A stretch of DNA of 64,000 bases from Lautropia mirabilis. Its GTDB lineage: Bacteria > Pseudomonadota > Gammaproteobacteria > Burkholderiales > Burkholderiaceae_B. The stretch spans positions 1 through 64,000 of the forward strand of contig CAMCOS010000008.1 of NCBI GenBank assembly GCA_945876565.1, in the 5' to 3' direction. The position numbers and the translations under genes were made by a program. The notes beneath the pieces are model-generated. The model was not told the DNA's origin. It did not search any database and saw only the letters and a list, made by a program, of their open reading frames with translations. Below, piece by piece: positions 37,265 through 45,129 of the stretch; the stretch's first letter is position 1; every line of letters begins with the position of its first letter.

Positions 37265-38413
37265 ATGAATTCACCCCTTGCGAGTATGGGTCCCGTTTTG
37301 GGGATCCCTAGTGCCTTGTCCAAAGTAGATCGCGCTGTGCACGAGTTGCGCCGAGGAGACACTCTGGTGATTCAAAGCCAGTCTGGCCGACACGCCATCA
37401 TCGCAGCTGAAGCGGTGACACAGCAAATCCTCGATAGCCTTCAAGTAGATGTAGCCACCGACTGGCGCTTGGTGCTTGCCGGGCAACGAGCTGTGCGTGT
37501 CGGGTTCGAGGTAGATGCGCAAGACTCTGTGTATCAGTTGAAACCAACACAGCCAGTTGATGCCAAGACGCTACACCAATTGGTTGATCCAACGTTTGCA
37601 TTACAGCCGTCCGATCGAGATCACACCAGCAACTGGAGAATAGACGCGGGCGATCACATCGATGGCGCTGCAGTACTTCTGCATAAACACGCTGGTCTGC
37701 TGCCGGCCTGTATCATCGTGACGCTTGGTGATAGCCAAATTACGGACACGGTGTGCATTACCGAAGCCGATATCCGCGCCGGTATCTCAGAGCAGCGCGA
37801 ATCGCTGCACGTTGTGAGCCGCGCGCAAGTACCCCTAGAGGACGCCGAAGATGTGCAAATTGTTGCATTTCGGCCACAAGATGGTGGCACCGAACATCTG
37901 GCCATCATCGTTGGTAAGCCGGACTTGAATCAACCAGTGCTCATTCGTCTGCATTCCGAATGCTTCACCGGTGACCTGTTAGGGTCGTTGCGCTGCGATT
38001 GCGGCAGCCAGCTGCGCGGTGCAATTTCCTTGATGGGTTCCACACACGGCGGGATTCTGCTGTACCTTGCGCAAGAAGGTCGCGGCATTGGACTTATCAA
38101 TAAGCTGCGTGCCTACCAACTGCAAGACGCTGGTCTCGATACGGTCGACGCCAACTTTGATCTTGGGTTTGAGGAGGATGAGCGCGACTACATGCCAGCC
38201 GTGCAAATGCTCAAACACCTGAATGTCCGGCAAGTACGTGTACTGACCAACAACCCCCGCAAAGTCAATGCGCTAAGTCGCTTGGGTGTGAACGTGGTTG
38301 AGCGTGTCGCCCATGTGTTTCCAGCCAATCGTCATAATCGCGGCTATCTGATGACAAAGGGTAGTCGTGGTGGTCATTTGTTTGACATGGCAGAGTTTGA
38401 TCAAGAAGGCTGA
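37265..38413 (+). CDS. ribA: GTP cyclohydrolase II with degenerate N-terminal RibB-like domain
   Basis: RibA converts GTP to 2,5-diamino-6-ribosylamino-pyrimidinone phosphate, the first riboflavin step. The C-terminal half (about 185-380) is complete: HSECFTGDLLGSLRCDCGSQ provides the three zinc Cys, LAQEGRGIGLINKLRAYQLQ the active-site loop, and LTNNPRKVNALSRLGV the substrate end. The N-terminal half (about 12-180) has RibB-like length and order but lacks the acidic DEEDRE site and HTEA motif, so it should be inactive. The 382 residues mirror the RibBA at 22584-23780, which is dead in the other half. Diverges from the RibD-like reductase gene; the start lacks an obvious ribosome-binding site. 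Confidence 0.92.
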   Translation: MNSPLASMGPVLGIPSALSKVDRAVHELRRGDTLVIQSQSGRHAIIAAEAVTQQILDSLQVDVATDWRLVLAGQRAVRVGFEVDAQDSVYQLKPTQPVDAKTLHQLVDPTFALQPSDRDHTSNWRIDAGDHIDGAAVLLHKHAGLLPACIIVTLGDSQITDTVCITEADIRAGISEQRESLHVVSRAQVPLEDAEDVQIVAFRPQDGGTEHLAIIVGKPDLNQPVLIRLHSECFTGDLLGSLRCDCGSQLRGAISLMGSTHGGILLYLAQEGRGIGLINKLRAYQLQDAGLDTVDANFDLGFEEDERDYMPAVQMLKHLNVRQVRVLTNNPRKVNALSRLGVNVVERVAHVFPANRHNRGYLMTKGSRGGHLFDMAEFDQEG

Positions 38414-38597
38414 AAATCATCTAAAAGTCAAAACAGTCCGGTTTGGACCTCACTTGGGAACAGCCTCTGGCCTGCGGCTCAAACTCTGGTTCTTGGTTAG
38501 GCATACCAAAACCAAAAGATGGAAAGAAATCGATCGGTCTCATGGGGCTGCACACTGCTAACCCACCCGATAGATTAGGCCATATCAAGGAAAACAA

Positions 38598-39030
38598 ATG
38601 CAAAAAAATCAAATCATTGGCTGGCTTGCTACTTGCAAGCTCGCTATGAAGCCCTGCTTTCGCTAATGACCAATTGAACTTGGTCGGCACCTGGGTTGGT
38701 GTGGCCAATGTAGCTGTTCTGGGTGTTAACCCACACCACGAGACAACCAACGCTGAAGAAGTCCGATTCGCCAAGACGAAGTTCACTTTCATCATTGACA
38801 AGCAACAGGGCCACACTTTTTCTGGTTATCGGTTCTCGAACAATGGACACGAAGACAGGTTTGTTGGGGCACTTCGGTCAGATATGAAAAGTGGCGTCAT
38901 CAGCGACTCAGATGGCACGCGCGAATTTCAAATGGTGGGCAAAGACCTCATGGATAGCTGTTACACACACACCATTAGCGCCAATGGTCGCAGTACAGTC
39001 GCAGAATGTAACGAGCTCAAGCCCCAATAA
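38598..39030 (+). pseudogene. Broken gene for a small secreted protein
   Basis: A frame mod-1 segment from about 38602 encodes KKIKSLAGLLLASSL, then a TGA at 38647-38649, then SPAFANDQLNLVGTW and about 110 more residues to 39030. Together this is a classic signal peptide (cleavage after AFA) and mature domain, interrupted by a stop. The ATG at 38598, well placed behind AAGGA, is one base out of frame because of an extra base at the C-plus-seven-A run 38601-38608. Two independent lesions make a functional product unlikely. The mature part (about 120 residues, starting LVGTWVG) was not recognised. Sequencing error at the homopolymer could explain only one lesion. Confidence 0.75.
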
Positions 39031-39183
39031 TTTCTTCGCTTTGCTCAGAGCCTGGGTGATTGCCTGAATCCAACTGACTACTGCATGACCAGTGGTATTG
39101 CACTGGCACATCAGACATTAAACAGTCATTTACTAGTCTATCTATATGATTTAATTTGATTAAATATATAGAAGGGGTTTACT

Positions 39184-39203
39184 TATACCCGCTTTTATAC
39201 CCG
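39184..39203 (+). repeat. Short direct repeats resembling recombinase arm sites
   Basis: TATACCCG occurs at 39184-39191 and 39196-39203, giving on the minus strand CGGGTATA-AAAG-CGGGTATA. Paired GGGTAT direct repeats near a tRNA are typical of arm-type binding sites of phage-like tyrosine recombinases. A tRNA remnant follows 85 bp away and an integrase remnant 2.9 kb away. Function is inferred from form and position. Confidence 0.45.
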
Positions 39204-39287
39204 AAAATAACCGACGTAGATCGGGCCGACGTCCGTTCGACTCGCTCCCTTTGCAGATCAGGCCTGTTTTCCAACAAATTTCTTTTT

Positions 39288-39356
39288 CACTCGTCGAACC
39301 GAGCGCCAACGGATTATGAGTCCACTGTTCTAACTAAGCATGAGCTAGAGGGCCCC
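39288..39356 (-). pseudogene. Decayed tRNA remnant (CAU anticodon, Met/Ile2-like)
   Basis: The minus strand starts GGGGCCC, continues with TAGCTCA and TTAGTTAGAACAG like a D arm, and has a convincing anticodon arm TGGACTCATAATCCG with anticodon CAT, then GGTTCGAC as the T loop. The 3' acceptor strand (GGGCCC-ACCA) is missing, and the T stem and D arm mispair, so it cannot fold as a working tRNA. It looks like an old attachment-site copy of a tRNA-Met/Ile2 gene. Confidence 0.7.
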
Positions 39357-39533
39357 TGTCAAGACAATCCGATGTTCTACCCGACTTCAGCGCCTAGCTT
39401 TTGATGGCAAAAAACCAAGTTCGCCAAGCCGCACCAAAACGTAGAATCTTTCCATGAGTGCCGTTATGAGCCTCACCGCACTCACGGACATACCATGGCA
39501 CTCGCTAGGTGATACCGACTCAACAGCTGGCTA

Positions 39534-39561
39534 GCTATCGAGTCGATGTTGACTCGATAGC
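39534..39561. repeat. Perfect 11-bp inverted repeat downstream of ahpF
   Basis: GCTATCGAGTC and GACTCGATAGC flank a 6-nt loop, 10 bp beyond the ahpF stop. There is no T-run on either side, so it is at best a Rho-dependent or mRNA-stabilising 3' hairpin of the ahpF transcript. Confidence 0.7.
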
Positions 39562-39570
39562 CGCAAGACA

Positions 39571-41157
39571 TCAGGCAGCGACAGCCACCGCCTCTTCAGG
39601 TGCGGGGATGCGAATCAGGTAATCAAAAGCACTAAGCGCCGCTTTTGAGCCTTCGCCGGCAGCCACGACAATTTGCTTATACGGCACTGTCGTCACATCA
39701 CCTGCGGCAAATACGCCGTGTACGTTGGTGTGGCACTTGGCATCGATCACGATTTCACCGAACTTGCTCAACTCTACCGTGCCCTTGAGCCATTCCGTGT
39801 TGGGAACCAGACCAATTTGCACAAAGACACCATCGAGCTCAATGTGGTGCTCTGTGCCCGTGGCACGATCTTTGTAGCTTATGCCGTTGACCTTTTGTCC
39901 GTCGCCCGTGATTTCAGTCGTTTGAGCGCTGGTGATGATCGTCACGTTGGGTAAGCTTTTAAGCTTGTTGACCAACACCGCATCGGCCTTTAGCTGATCA
40001 GCAAACTCAATCAGTGTGACATGAGCCACGATGCCGGCCAGATCAATAGCTGCCTCGACACCCGAGTTGCCACCACCAATCACCGAGGTACGCTTGCCTT
40101 TAAACAACGGGCCATCGCAATGGGGGCAGTAGGCCACACCACGATTCTTGTATTCTTCTTCGCCAGGCACATTGACGTTGCGCCAGCGCGCACCCGTCGC
40201 CAGAATGACGCTGCGTGAGTGCAACACGCCACCGTTGGCGAGTTGCAACTCAACCAACCCACCCTCGGTGCTAGCCGGTACCAAGCGGCTGGCTTGCTGC
40301 ATTTTCATGATATCAACGCCGTACTGCTTGACATGGGCCTCGAGCGCTGCCGACATCTTGGGACCATCTGTTTCAAGCACGGAAATGTAATTCTCAATAC
40401 CCATCGTATCGTTGGTCTGGCCACCCATGCGATCGGCAACAATACCCGTGCGAATTCCCTTGCGGGCCGCATAGACAGCAGCTGCAGCGCCAGCAGGACC
40501 GCCGCCCACCACCAGCATATCAAAGGCTTCTTTTGCATTGATTTTGGCCGCTTCACGTGCGTCCGAGTTAGTGTCAAGTTTGGCAATGAGTTCTTCAACC
40601 GTCATGCGACCTGATGAGAACACCTCTCCATTCAAAAACACCATGGGCACAGCCATCACGTGGCGCTCGTTGACATCGTCCTGGAACGCGCCACCTTCAA
40701 TCACCACGGTTTTCACCTTGGGATTGAATACCGCCATGAGTGACAAGGCTTGGACCACGTCTGGACAGTTATGGCAGTTAAGCGACATGTAGACTTCAAA
40801 CTTGTAATCACCATTCAGCGCCTTGATTGACTCCAGCACATCTGCTTCAACTTTAGGGGGATGGCCGCCAGTCCACAGCAATGCCAGGACCAGCGAGGTG
40901 AACTCATGTCCCAAGGGTAGACCAGCAAACCGAACGCCCTGCGTTTCACCGGCCCGTGCAATCACAAATGACGGTGAGCGAGCATCGTTGCCCTGCGTGT
41001 CCAAGGTAACCTTGTCTGACAAACTGACGATGGTTTCAAGCAATTCAAGCATCTGCTTACTTGTCTCGCCGTCGTTCAAAGTCGCAATCAGACGTATGGG
41101 GTGACGCAACAAGGCCAAGTACTGTTCCAATTGTGATTGGATCGTATTGTCGAGCAT
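39571..41157 (-). CDS. ahpF: Alkyl hydroperoxide reductase subunit F
   Basis: AhpF passes electrons from NADH to AhpC. The 528-residue flavoprotein has an N-terminal double-thioredoxin-like domain with redox Cys pair in [15 protein letters not shown] (about 126-140), an FAD-binding [17 protein letters not shown] (about 218), and a thioredoxin-reductase-type domain with CPHC in [13 protein letters not shown] (about 341-353), NAD-binding [15 protein letters not shown] and FAD-binding [10 protein letters not shown]. All redox centres are present. It lies 137 bp after ahpC; a strong hairpin sits between them. The first codon ATG 41157 is preceded by a GGAG-like site. Confidence 0.97.
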   Translation of the reverse strand: MLDNTIQSQLEQYLALLRHPIRLIATLNDGETSKQMLELLETIVSLSDKVTLDTQGNDARSPSFVIARAGETQGVRFAGLPLGHEFTSLVLALLWTGGHPPKVEADVLESIKALNGDYKFEVYMSLNCHNCPDVVQALSLMAVFNPKVKTVVIEGGAFQDDVNERHVMAVPMVFLNGEVFSSGRMTVEELIAKLDTNSDAREAAKINAKEAFDMLVVGGGPAGAAAAVYAARKGIRTGIVADRMGGQTNDTMGIENYISVLETDGPKMSAALEAHVKQYGVDIMKMQQASRLVPASTEGGLVELQLANGGVLHSRSVILATGARWRNVNVPGEEEYKNRGVAYCPHCDGPLFKGKRTSVIGGGNSGVEAAIDLAGIVAHVTLIEFADQLKADAVLVNKLKSLPNVTIITSAQTTEITGDGQKVNGISYKDRATGTEHHIELDGVFVQIGLVPNTEWLKGTVELSKFGEIVIDAKCHTNVHGVFAAGDVTTVPYKQIVVAAGEGSKAALSAFDYLIRIPAPEEAVAVAA

Positions 41158-41256
41158 AAGAGTTCTCCTGGTGGAGGTTGGCCACTCACTAATCGTGCGA
41201 TGGCTAGAAACGGTCGTACGGTTTTACGTATCGCGGCTCAGCCACCCGCGCCTTGC

Positions 41257-41283
41257 ATAACGCCCCGCCCGGCGGGACGTTAT
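41257..41283 (-). terminator. Strong intercistronic hairpin between ahpC and ahpF
   Basis: ATAACG and CGTTAT flank a CCCCGCC/GGCGGG core, forming a 12-bp stem with one mismatch and a 3-nt loop just 11 bp past the ahpC stop. No U-tract follows on the minus strand, so it is likely a partial terminator or a 3'-end stabiliser that gives more ahpC than ahpF mRNA, as peroxiredoxin is needed in excess. Confidence 0.6.
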
Positions 41284-41294
41284 CGTGACAAAAA

Positions 41295-41870
41295 TTAAAT
41301 CTTGCCAACCAAATCGATGGAAGGAGCCAGCGTTTCGGCACCTTCTTTCCACTTGGCGGGGCACACTTTGCCGGGGTTAGCGGCGGTGTACTGTGCTGCT
41401 TTGAGTTTACGCAGTGTTTCAGACACGTCACGCGCGATTTCGTTGGAATGCACTTCCATGGTCTTGATCACGCCATCGGGGTTCACAATGAAGGTACCGC
41501 GCAAAGCCAGACCTTCTTCAGGAATATGAACACCAAATGCGTTGGTCAGAGCATGGGTGGGGTCGCCGATCAAAGGGAAACGGGCTTTACCCACGGCGTC
41601 GGAAGTCTCGTGCCACATTTTGTGTGAGAAGTGTGTGTCAGTGGTGACGATGTAGACCTCGGCACCTGCTTTTTCGAACTCAGCGTAGTTATCAGCTGCG
41701 TCTTCGATTTCGGTTGGGCAGTTAAACGTGAAAGCGGCTGGCATAAAAATCAAGACGGACCACTTGCCTTTGAGGCTTTTGTCGGACACTTCAATGAACT
41801 CGCCTTTGCCCGAACGGTTTACGAAAGCTTGGGCTTTGAACGGCTGAACCTGGGTATTGATCAATGACAT
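41295..41870 (-). CDS. ahpC: Alkyl hydroperoxide reductase subunit C (peroxiredoxin)
   Basis: AhpC is the 2-Cys peroxiredoxin that reduces H2O2 and organic peroxides. Start 41870 follows AAAGGAAAA and gives MSLINTQVQPFKAQAF, the usual N-terminus; upstream in-frame residues to 41921 have no homology. The protein has 191 residues, with peroxidatic Cys in FMPAAFTFNCPTEIEDAA (about 36-53) and resolving Cys in GKVCPAKWKEGAETL (about 168-182). An OxyR-type site and extended -10 promoter lie upstream at 42013-42084. ahpF follows. Confidence 0.97.
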   Translation of the reverse strand: MSLINTQVQPFKAQAFVNRSGKGEFIEVSDKSLKGKWSVLIFMPAAFTFNCPTEIEDAADNYAEFEKAGAEVYIVTTDTHFSHKMWHETSDAVGKARFPLIGDPTHALTNAFGVHIPEEGLALRGTFIVNPDGVIKTMEVHSNEIARDVSETLRKLKAAQYTAANPGKVCPAKWKEGAETLAPSIDLVGKI

Positions 41871-42012
41871 AAGTTTTCCTTTATTTGATGACGTTATGAA
41901 GGGATTGCGACAATAAAGCACAAAGTGATCATTGCCATAAGAGCAAAACGAACTTTTCGCTCGTTTTATCTTCTCACAGGTCGTTATCGTAAACCCGAAT
42001 TTTGTCGAAACA

Positions 42013-42084
42013 ATGATAGCAAAAGCTGATATTTTTCAATCTGTTTCATAGATTTTGTCTATAAAAAATATCAGCTAGCGCTGT
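42013..42084 (-). promoter_or_regulatory. ahpC promoter with OxyR-type binding site
   Basis: Four tetranucleotides spaced by 7 bp, ATAG-N7-CTAT-N7-ATCA-N7-CTGT (42048-42084), match 13 of 16 positions of the OxyR consensus ATAG/CTAT. On the minus strand, TTGAAA (42034-42039), a 15-bp spacer and TATCAT (42013-42018) with an upstream TGC (extended -10) follow directly, so the site lies just upstream of the -35 box as required for OxyR activation. Start near 42006, giving a leader of about 136 nt. Confidence 0.68.
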
Positions 42085-42100
42085 GCGGCCCAGGCACTTT

Positions 42101-42301
42101 TCACGGCATTTCCCGATGCCTGTTGACGCCGACCGAAAATTGACCAGTTGGGGGGTGCGGACAATCTGGGTTGGGAAGCTTGAAACGGTAGCGCCAAGCC
42201 TTGACACCAGTAGGCTTGACCTCCAAGTAAAGACCTTGACCATCCGAAAGCTTGTAGGGCTTATCTTTGGGCTTTGCAGTTCGGCACTGGGTATCTGTGA
42301 G
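42101..42301 (-). pseudogene. N-terminal remnant of a P4-type tyrosine recombinase (integrase)
   Basis: The minus strand encodes LTDTQCRTAKPKDKPYKLSD followed by GQGLYLEVKPTGVKAWRYRF and a short tail, ending at TGA 42101-42103. This is the arm-DNA-binding domain (DUF4102) of P4-type integrases. The codon where the start should be is ATA, with an in-frame TAA a few codons upstream, and the core-binding and catalytic domains are gone. About 67 residues of a ~400-residue protein remain. It lies directly upstream of the ahpC OxyR site. Confidence 0.85.
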
Positions 42302-42474
42302 TATGGCGTACCCACTTTTTTAGGTGGGGGAGTTTTTCATGCCCACCACCGTATCCACTTTTAAACCAAATCACAACGGACAGAGACACACAAGAATGGA
42401 CTAATTTCCAAACAACTTATTGATCTAATTGATTATTTTTAGTTCAACCATACCCGCTCTGATGCTAGTTTTTG

Positions 42475-43566
42475 CTAGACGTTAAACAAAAAATTCATGA
42501 CATCGCCATCTTGAACGACATACTCTTTGCCTTCAGCACGCAACTTGCCCGCTTCTTTGGCCGCTTGCTCACTGCCGCAGCCAACATAGTCATCAAACGC
42601 AATAGTTTGCGCACGGATAAATCCACGCTCAAAATCCGTGTGGATCACGCCAGCAGCCTGTGGTGCTGTTGCACCGATTGGCACTGTCCACGCACGGACT
42701 TCTTTGACACCCGCGGTGAAATAAGTCTGCAAGCCAAGCAGCTTGAAGGCTGCGCGAATCAGTCGGTTCAAGCCAGGCTCTTGCATACCCATGTCGGCCA
42801 GAAACACGGTCTTGTCCTCGTCGGACAGGTCAGCAATTTCAGCCTCGATTGATGCGCAAATAGCAACCACCGGCGCCTGTCGCTCATGCGCATAAGCCTC
42901 AAGCTTTTGCAGCAAAGGATTGTTGTCGAACCCATTGTCGCTAACATTGCCCACATACATGGCCGGCTTGGCGGTGATAAAGCACAAAGGCGCAATCAAT
43001 GCCCGATCTTCTTTGGACAGTGGCAGGGTTCGAATTGGCTTGGTGTGATTCAAATGCGCAATGACTTGCTCAAGAATGACGACTAGCTTTTGTGCCTCTT
43101 TGTCGCCAGAGCGGGCAGTCTTTTGATGACGGTGCAAGCCCTTCTCTGCCGTTTGCATGTCTGCCAGACAAAGTTCAGTTTCAATCACTTCAATATCGGC
43201 AATCGGATCCACTCGCCCCGCGACATGAATCACATTGTCATCCTCAAAACACCGCACAACATTGATGATGGCATCGGTTTCGCGAATGTGAGACAGAAAT
43301 TGATTGCCCAAACCTTCACCCTGGCTCGCACCGGCCACTAAGCCAGCAATATCCACGAACTCGACTGTGGCGGGCAAGATGCGCTCTGGCTTAACAATAT
43401 CTGCCAGTTGATTCAGTCGGGGGTCAGGCACTTCAACCACACCCACATTGGGCTCGATCGTGCAAAACGGGTAATTCTCTGCTGCGATGCCCGCCTTGGT
43501 GAGTGCATTAAAGAGAGTTGACTTGCCAACGTTGGGCAGTCCAACGATGCCACATTGCAGTGCCAT
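42475..43566 (-). CDS. ychF: Redox-regulated ATPase/GTPase YchF
   Basis: YchF (OLA1-like) is an Obg-family P-loop nucleotidase, preferring ATP, linked to ribosomes and oxidative-stress responses. The 363-residue protein has [20 protein letters not shown] (about 6-25, Walker A), [20 protein letters not shown] (about 71-90, G3 region), the altered NVSDNG in the G4 position, a coiled-coil insertion and a C-terminal TGS domain ending in [15 protein letters not shown]. Length and motifs are standard. It lies beyond the integrase remnant, with a 70-bp gap to the CPBP gene upstream. Confidence 0.97.
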   Translation of the reverse strand: MALQCGIVGLPNVGKSTLFNALTKAGIAAENYPFCTIEPNVGVVEVPDPRLNQLADIVKPERILPATVEFVDIAGLVAGASQGEGLGNQFLSHIRETDAIINVVRCFEDDNVIHVAGRVDPIADIEVIETELCLADMQTAEKGLHRHQKTARSGDKEAQKLVVILEQVIAHLNHTKPIRTLPLSKEDRALIAPLCFITAKPAMYVGNVSDNGFDNNPLLQKLEAYAHERQAPVVAICASIEAEIADLSDEDKTVFLADMGMQEPGLNRLIRAAFKLLGLQTYFTAGVKEVRAWTVPIGATAPQAAGVIHTDFERGFIRAQTIAFDDYVGCGSEQAAKEAGKLRAEGKEYVVQDGDVMNFLFNV

Positions 43567-43636
43567 AACAATTCCAGTTCAAATCAAACGAAACACAAGT
43601 GTAACCGCCACTGGGGGTTGCTTTCCCGATAAAGCC

Positions 43637-44422
43637 TTAAGCCAGTCCCGCACTTTGCAACCAACGCATCGCCAACCAAGCTGCCATCAGCGGCCCAAAG
43701 TTAAACAGCGCATGTAGCAGCATGGCTGCACCGATGCCGCGCATCACCCGAATCCACCCTAACACCAGACCAGTAAACCACTGCGGCAATATTAACGCCG
43801 GCAACATCCACCACTGTGCCGAGGTAAACGTGAAGTTAAAAAGATGCAACGACGCAAACATCAACACTGACAAATGAAACACCAGCCAGAACCAGCGTCT
43901 GTACAGCCTTAGCCATTGACGGGCCATGAGACCAGGCATTGGATTGGCACTGGTCACCCGGTAGAGCGCCAATATCACCAAGGCAAAAATCAAACTTTGC
44001 CCGACACCGGGCTTGAGCCATAAAGCCAGCACCATCAAGGGCACTAGCCACAGCGCAATGCCCGGGCGACGAAGCCCATATCGAAACAGCATTTCTTCAA
44101 CCAGCGGCGCCCAAACCAAGGCCAACAGCCATGGCAAATTTGCCGGATCAACCGCATGCGTGGCGCCGGCCTGCTTGGAAATGCTGATAACAATGGGCCC
44201 AAACAGAAAGAGGTTGATGCCCCAAAGTATGGCCGCCCAACCTAACAAACGCATTAGGCCAATGCCTGGCAGCCAGTCGAGCAGCCATGCCGTGTTTGGT
44301 TTAACCTGACGACAGCGCGGGGCGAACCGCGGGCGCTTCACAAACACCCAGAAGTCGTACCACTCGTCGAGCCACGTCATCCGACGCGGCTGCAGCTTAG
44401 TCTGGCTTGGCTGGCTCATCAT
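43637..44422 (-). CDS. CPBP-family intramembrane metalloprotease-like protein
   Basis: A 261-residue membrane protein with about seven hydrophobic segments. [16 protein letters not shown] (about 109-124) supplies the EExxxR motif of CPBP (Abi) proteases, [10 protein letters not shown] (about 177-186) the FxxxH-like metal site, and [10 protein letters not shown] (about 240-249) the last HxxxN/B motif. CPBP proteins include prenyl-protein proteases and bacteriocin self-immunity factors; a specific role is unknown. The start overlaps the 3' end of pth by 26 bp, so it is probably co-transcribed with rplY-pth. Two adjacent ATG codons (44422 and 44419) are possible starts. Confidence 0.82.
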   Translation of the reverse strand: MMSQPSQTKLQPRRMTWLDEWYDFWVFVKRPRFAPRCRQVKPNTAWLLDWLPGIGLMRLLGWAAILWGINLFLFGPIVISISKQAGATHAVDPANLPWLLALVWAPLVEEMLFRYGLRRPGIALWLVPLMVLALWLKPGVGQSLIFALVILALYRVTSANPMPGLMARQWLRLYRRWFWLVFHLSVLMFASLHLFNFTFTSAQWWMLPALILPQWFTGLVLGWIRVMRGIGAAMLLHALFNFGPLMAAWLAMRWLQSAGLA

Positions 44423-45008
44423 CGCGATGCAGTTGCGCCATGGCGCGGTTCATATCAGCCGCCAACAAAACTGGCATAGCCTGATCACACCGATCTAGCA
44501 CCTTGTCAATCAGCTGCTGGTCAGCTTGTGACGGCTGGTGCAGCACGAAATCAGCCACACCTTGATTCAGGCCTAAGGCCCGTGGATGGCCAATACCGAT
44601 ACGCAAGCGCCAGAAATTTGGTTCACCCATGACCGCCTGAATGTCTCGTAAACCATTATGTCCCGCGTGGCCGCCACCATATTTCAGGCGCACTTGGCCA
44701 GGCAACAAATCAAGTTCGTCATGCACAACCAGCGTGTCGGACAGTGCGATCTTGTAGAAGCGCGCAAGCGCACCAACTGACTGCCCAGACCGATTCATGT
44801 AAGTGGTGGGCTTTAAAAACCATATCTGCCTGCCTTGCCATTTCGCCTTAGCCACTTCCCCAAAGAAAGACTTCTCAGGCTGGAAACTCGCATTGAGTTT
44901 TTGGGCCCAGCGCTCAACCATCCAAAATCCGGCATTGTGCCGAGTTCGTTCATATGGGATGCCGGGGTTGCCTAAGCCAACCACGAGAGAAATGGATTCG
45001 GTTGCCAT
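44397..45008 (-). CDS. pth: Peptidyl-tRNA hydrolase
   Basis: Pth rescues tRNA from dropped-off peptidyl-tRNA. From ATG 45008 the 203-residue protein reads [20 protein letters not shown] (about 7-26), with catalytic His and Asn; [16 protein letters not shown] (about 66-81), [20 protein letters not shown] (about 97-116) and GHNGLRDI are all conserved. An upstream start at 45044 adds 12 residues without homology. It follows rplY past a terminator, consistent with the usual rplY-pth-ychF neighbourhood; the CPBP gene is inserted between pth and ychF. Confidence 0.96.
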   Translation of the reverse strand: MATESISLVVGLGNPGIPYERTRHNAGFWMVERWAQKLNASFQPEKSFFGEVAKAKWQGRQIWFLKPTTYMNRSGQSVGALARFYKIALSDTLVVHDELDLLPGQVRLKYGGGHAGHNGLRDIQAVMGEPNFWRLRIGIGHPRALGLNQGVADFVLHQPSQADQQLIDKVLDRCDQAMPVLLAADMNRAMAQLHRDDEPAKPD

Positions 45009-45055
45009 GAAGTGTGCATGAACACAAAAACAGGTGAGCCGCAAGGCTCACGTTC

Positions 45056-45095
45056 AAAAACAAAGCCCCGTTGACTGTAACATCGACGGGGCTTT
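45056..45095 (-). terminator. Rho-independent terminator after rplY
   Basis: A 13-bp stem (AAAGCCCCGTCGA / TCAACGGGGCTTT with one G-U pair) is followed on the minus strand by GTTTTT. It lies 35 bp past the rplY stop and 48 bp before pth, so it should end or attenuate the prs-rplY transcript. Confidence 0.85.
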
Positions 45096-45129
45096 GGGAG
45101 GCTAAAAGTCTCAGCCAAAACTGCCTTGA

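Larger units (their letters stand above)
39031..39570. other. Gene-free interval with mobile-element debris
   Basis: No credible gene lies here. The interval holds two copies of TATACCCG with a 12-bp period (39184-39203), a decayed CAU-anticodon tRNA on the minus strand (39288-39356) and a perfect 11-bp hairpin just past ahpF (39534-39561). An 82-codon open frame at 39156-39404 covers the tRNA remnant and is not believed. Confidence 0.7.

Noticed and set aside
39156-39404. 82-codon plus-strand frame
   Set aside because: It covers the arm-like repeats and the tRNA remnant in antisense; no ribosome-binding site or domain.
42083-42364. 93-codon plus-strand frame
   Set aside because: It is antisense to the integrase DUF4102 fragment, which gives a far better match in the other frame.
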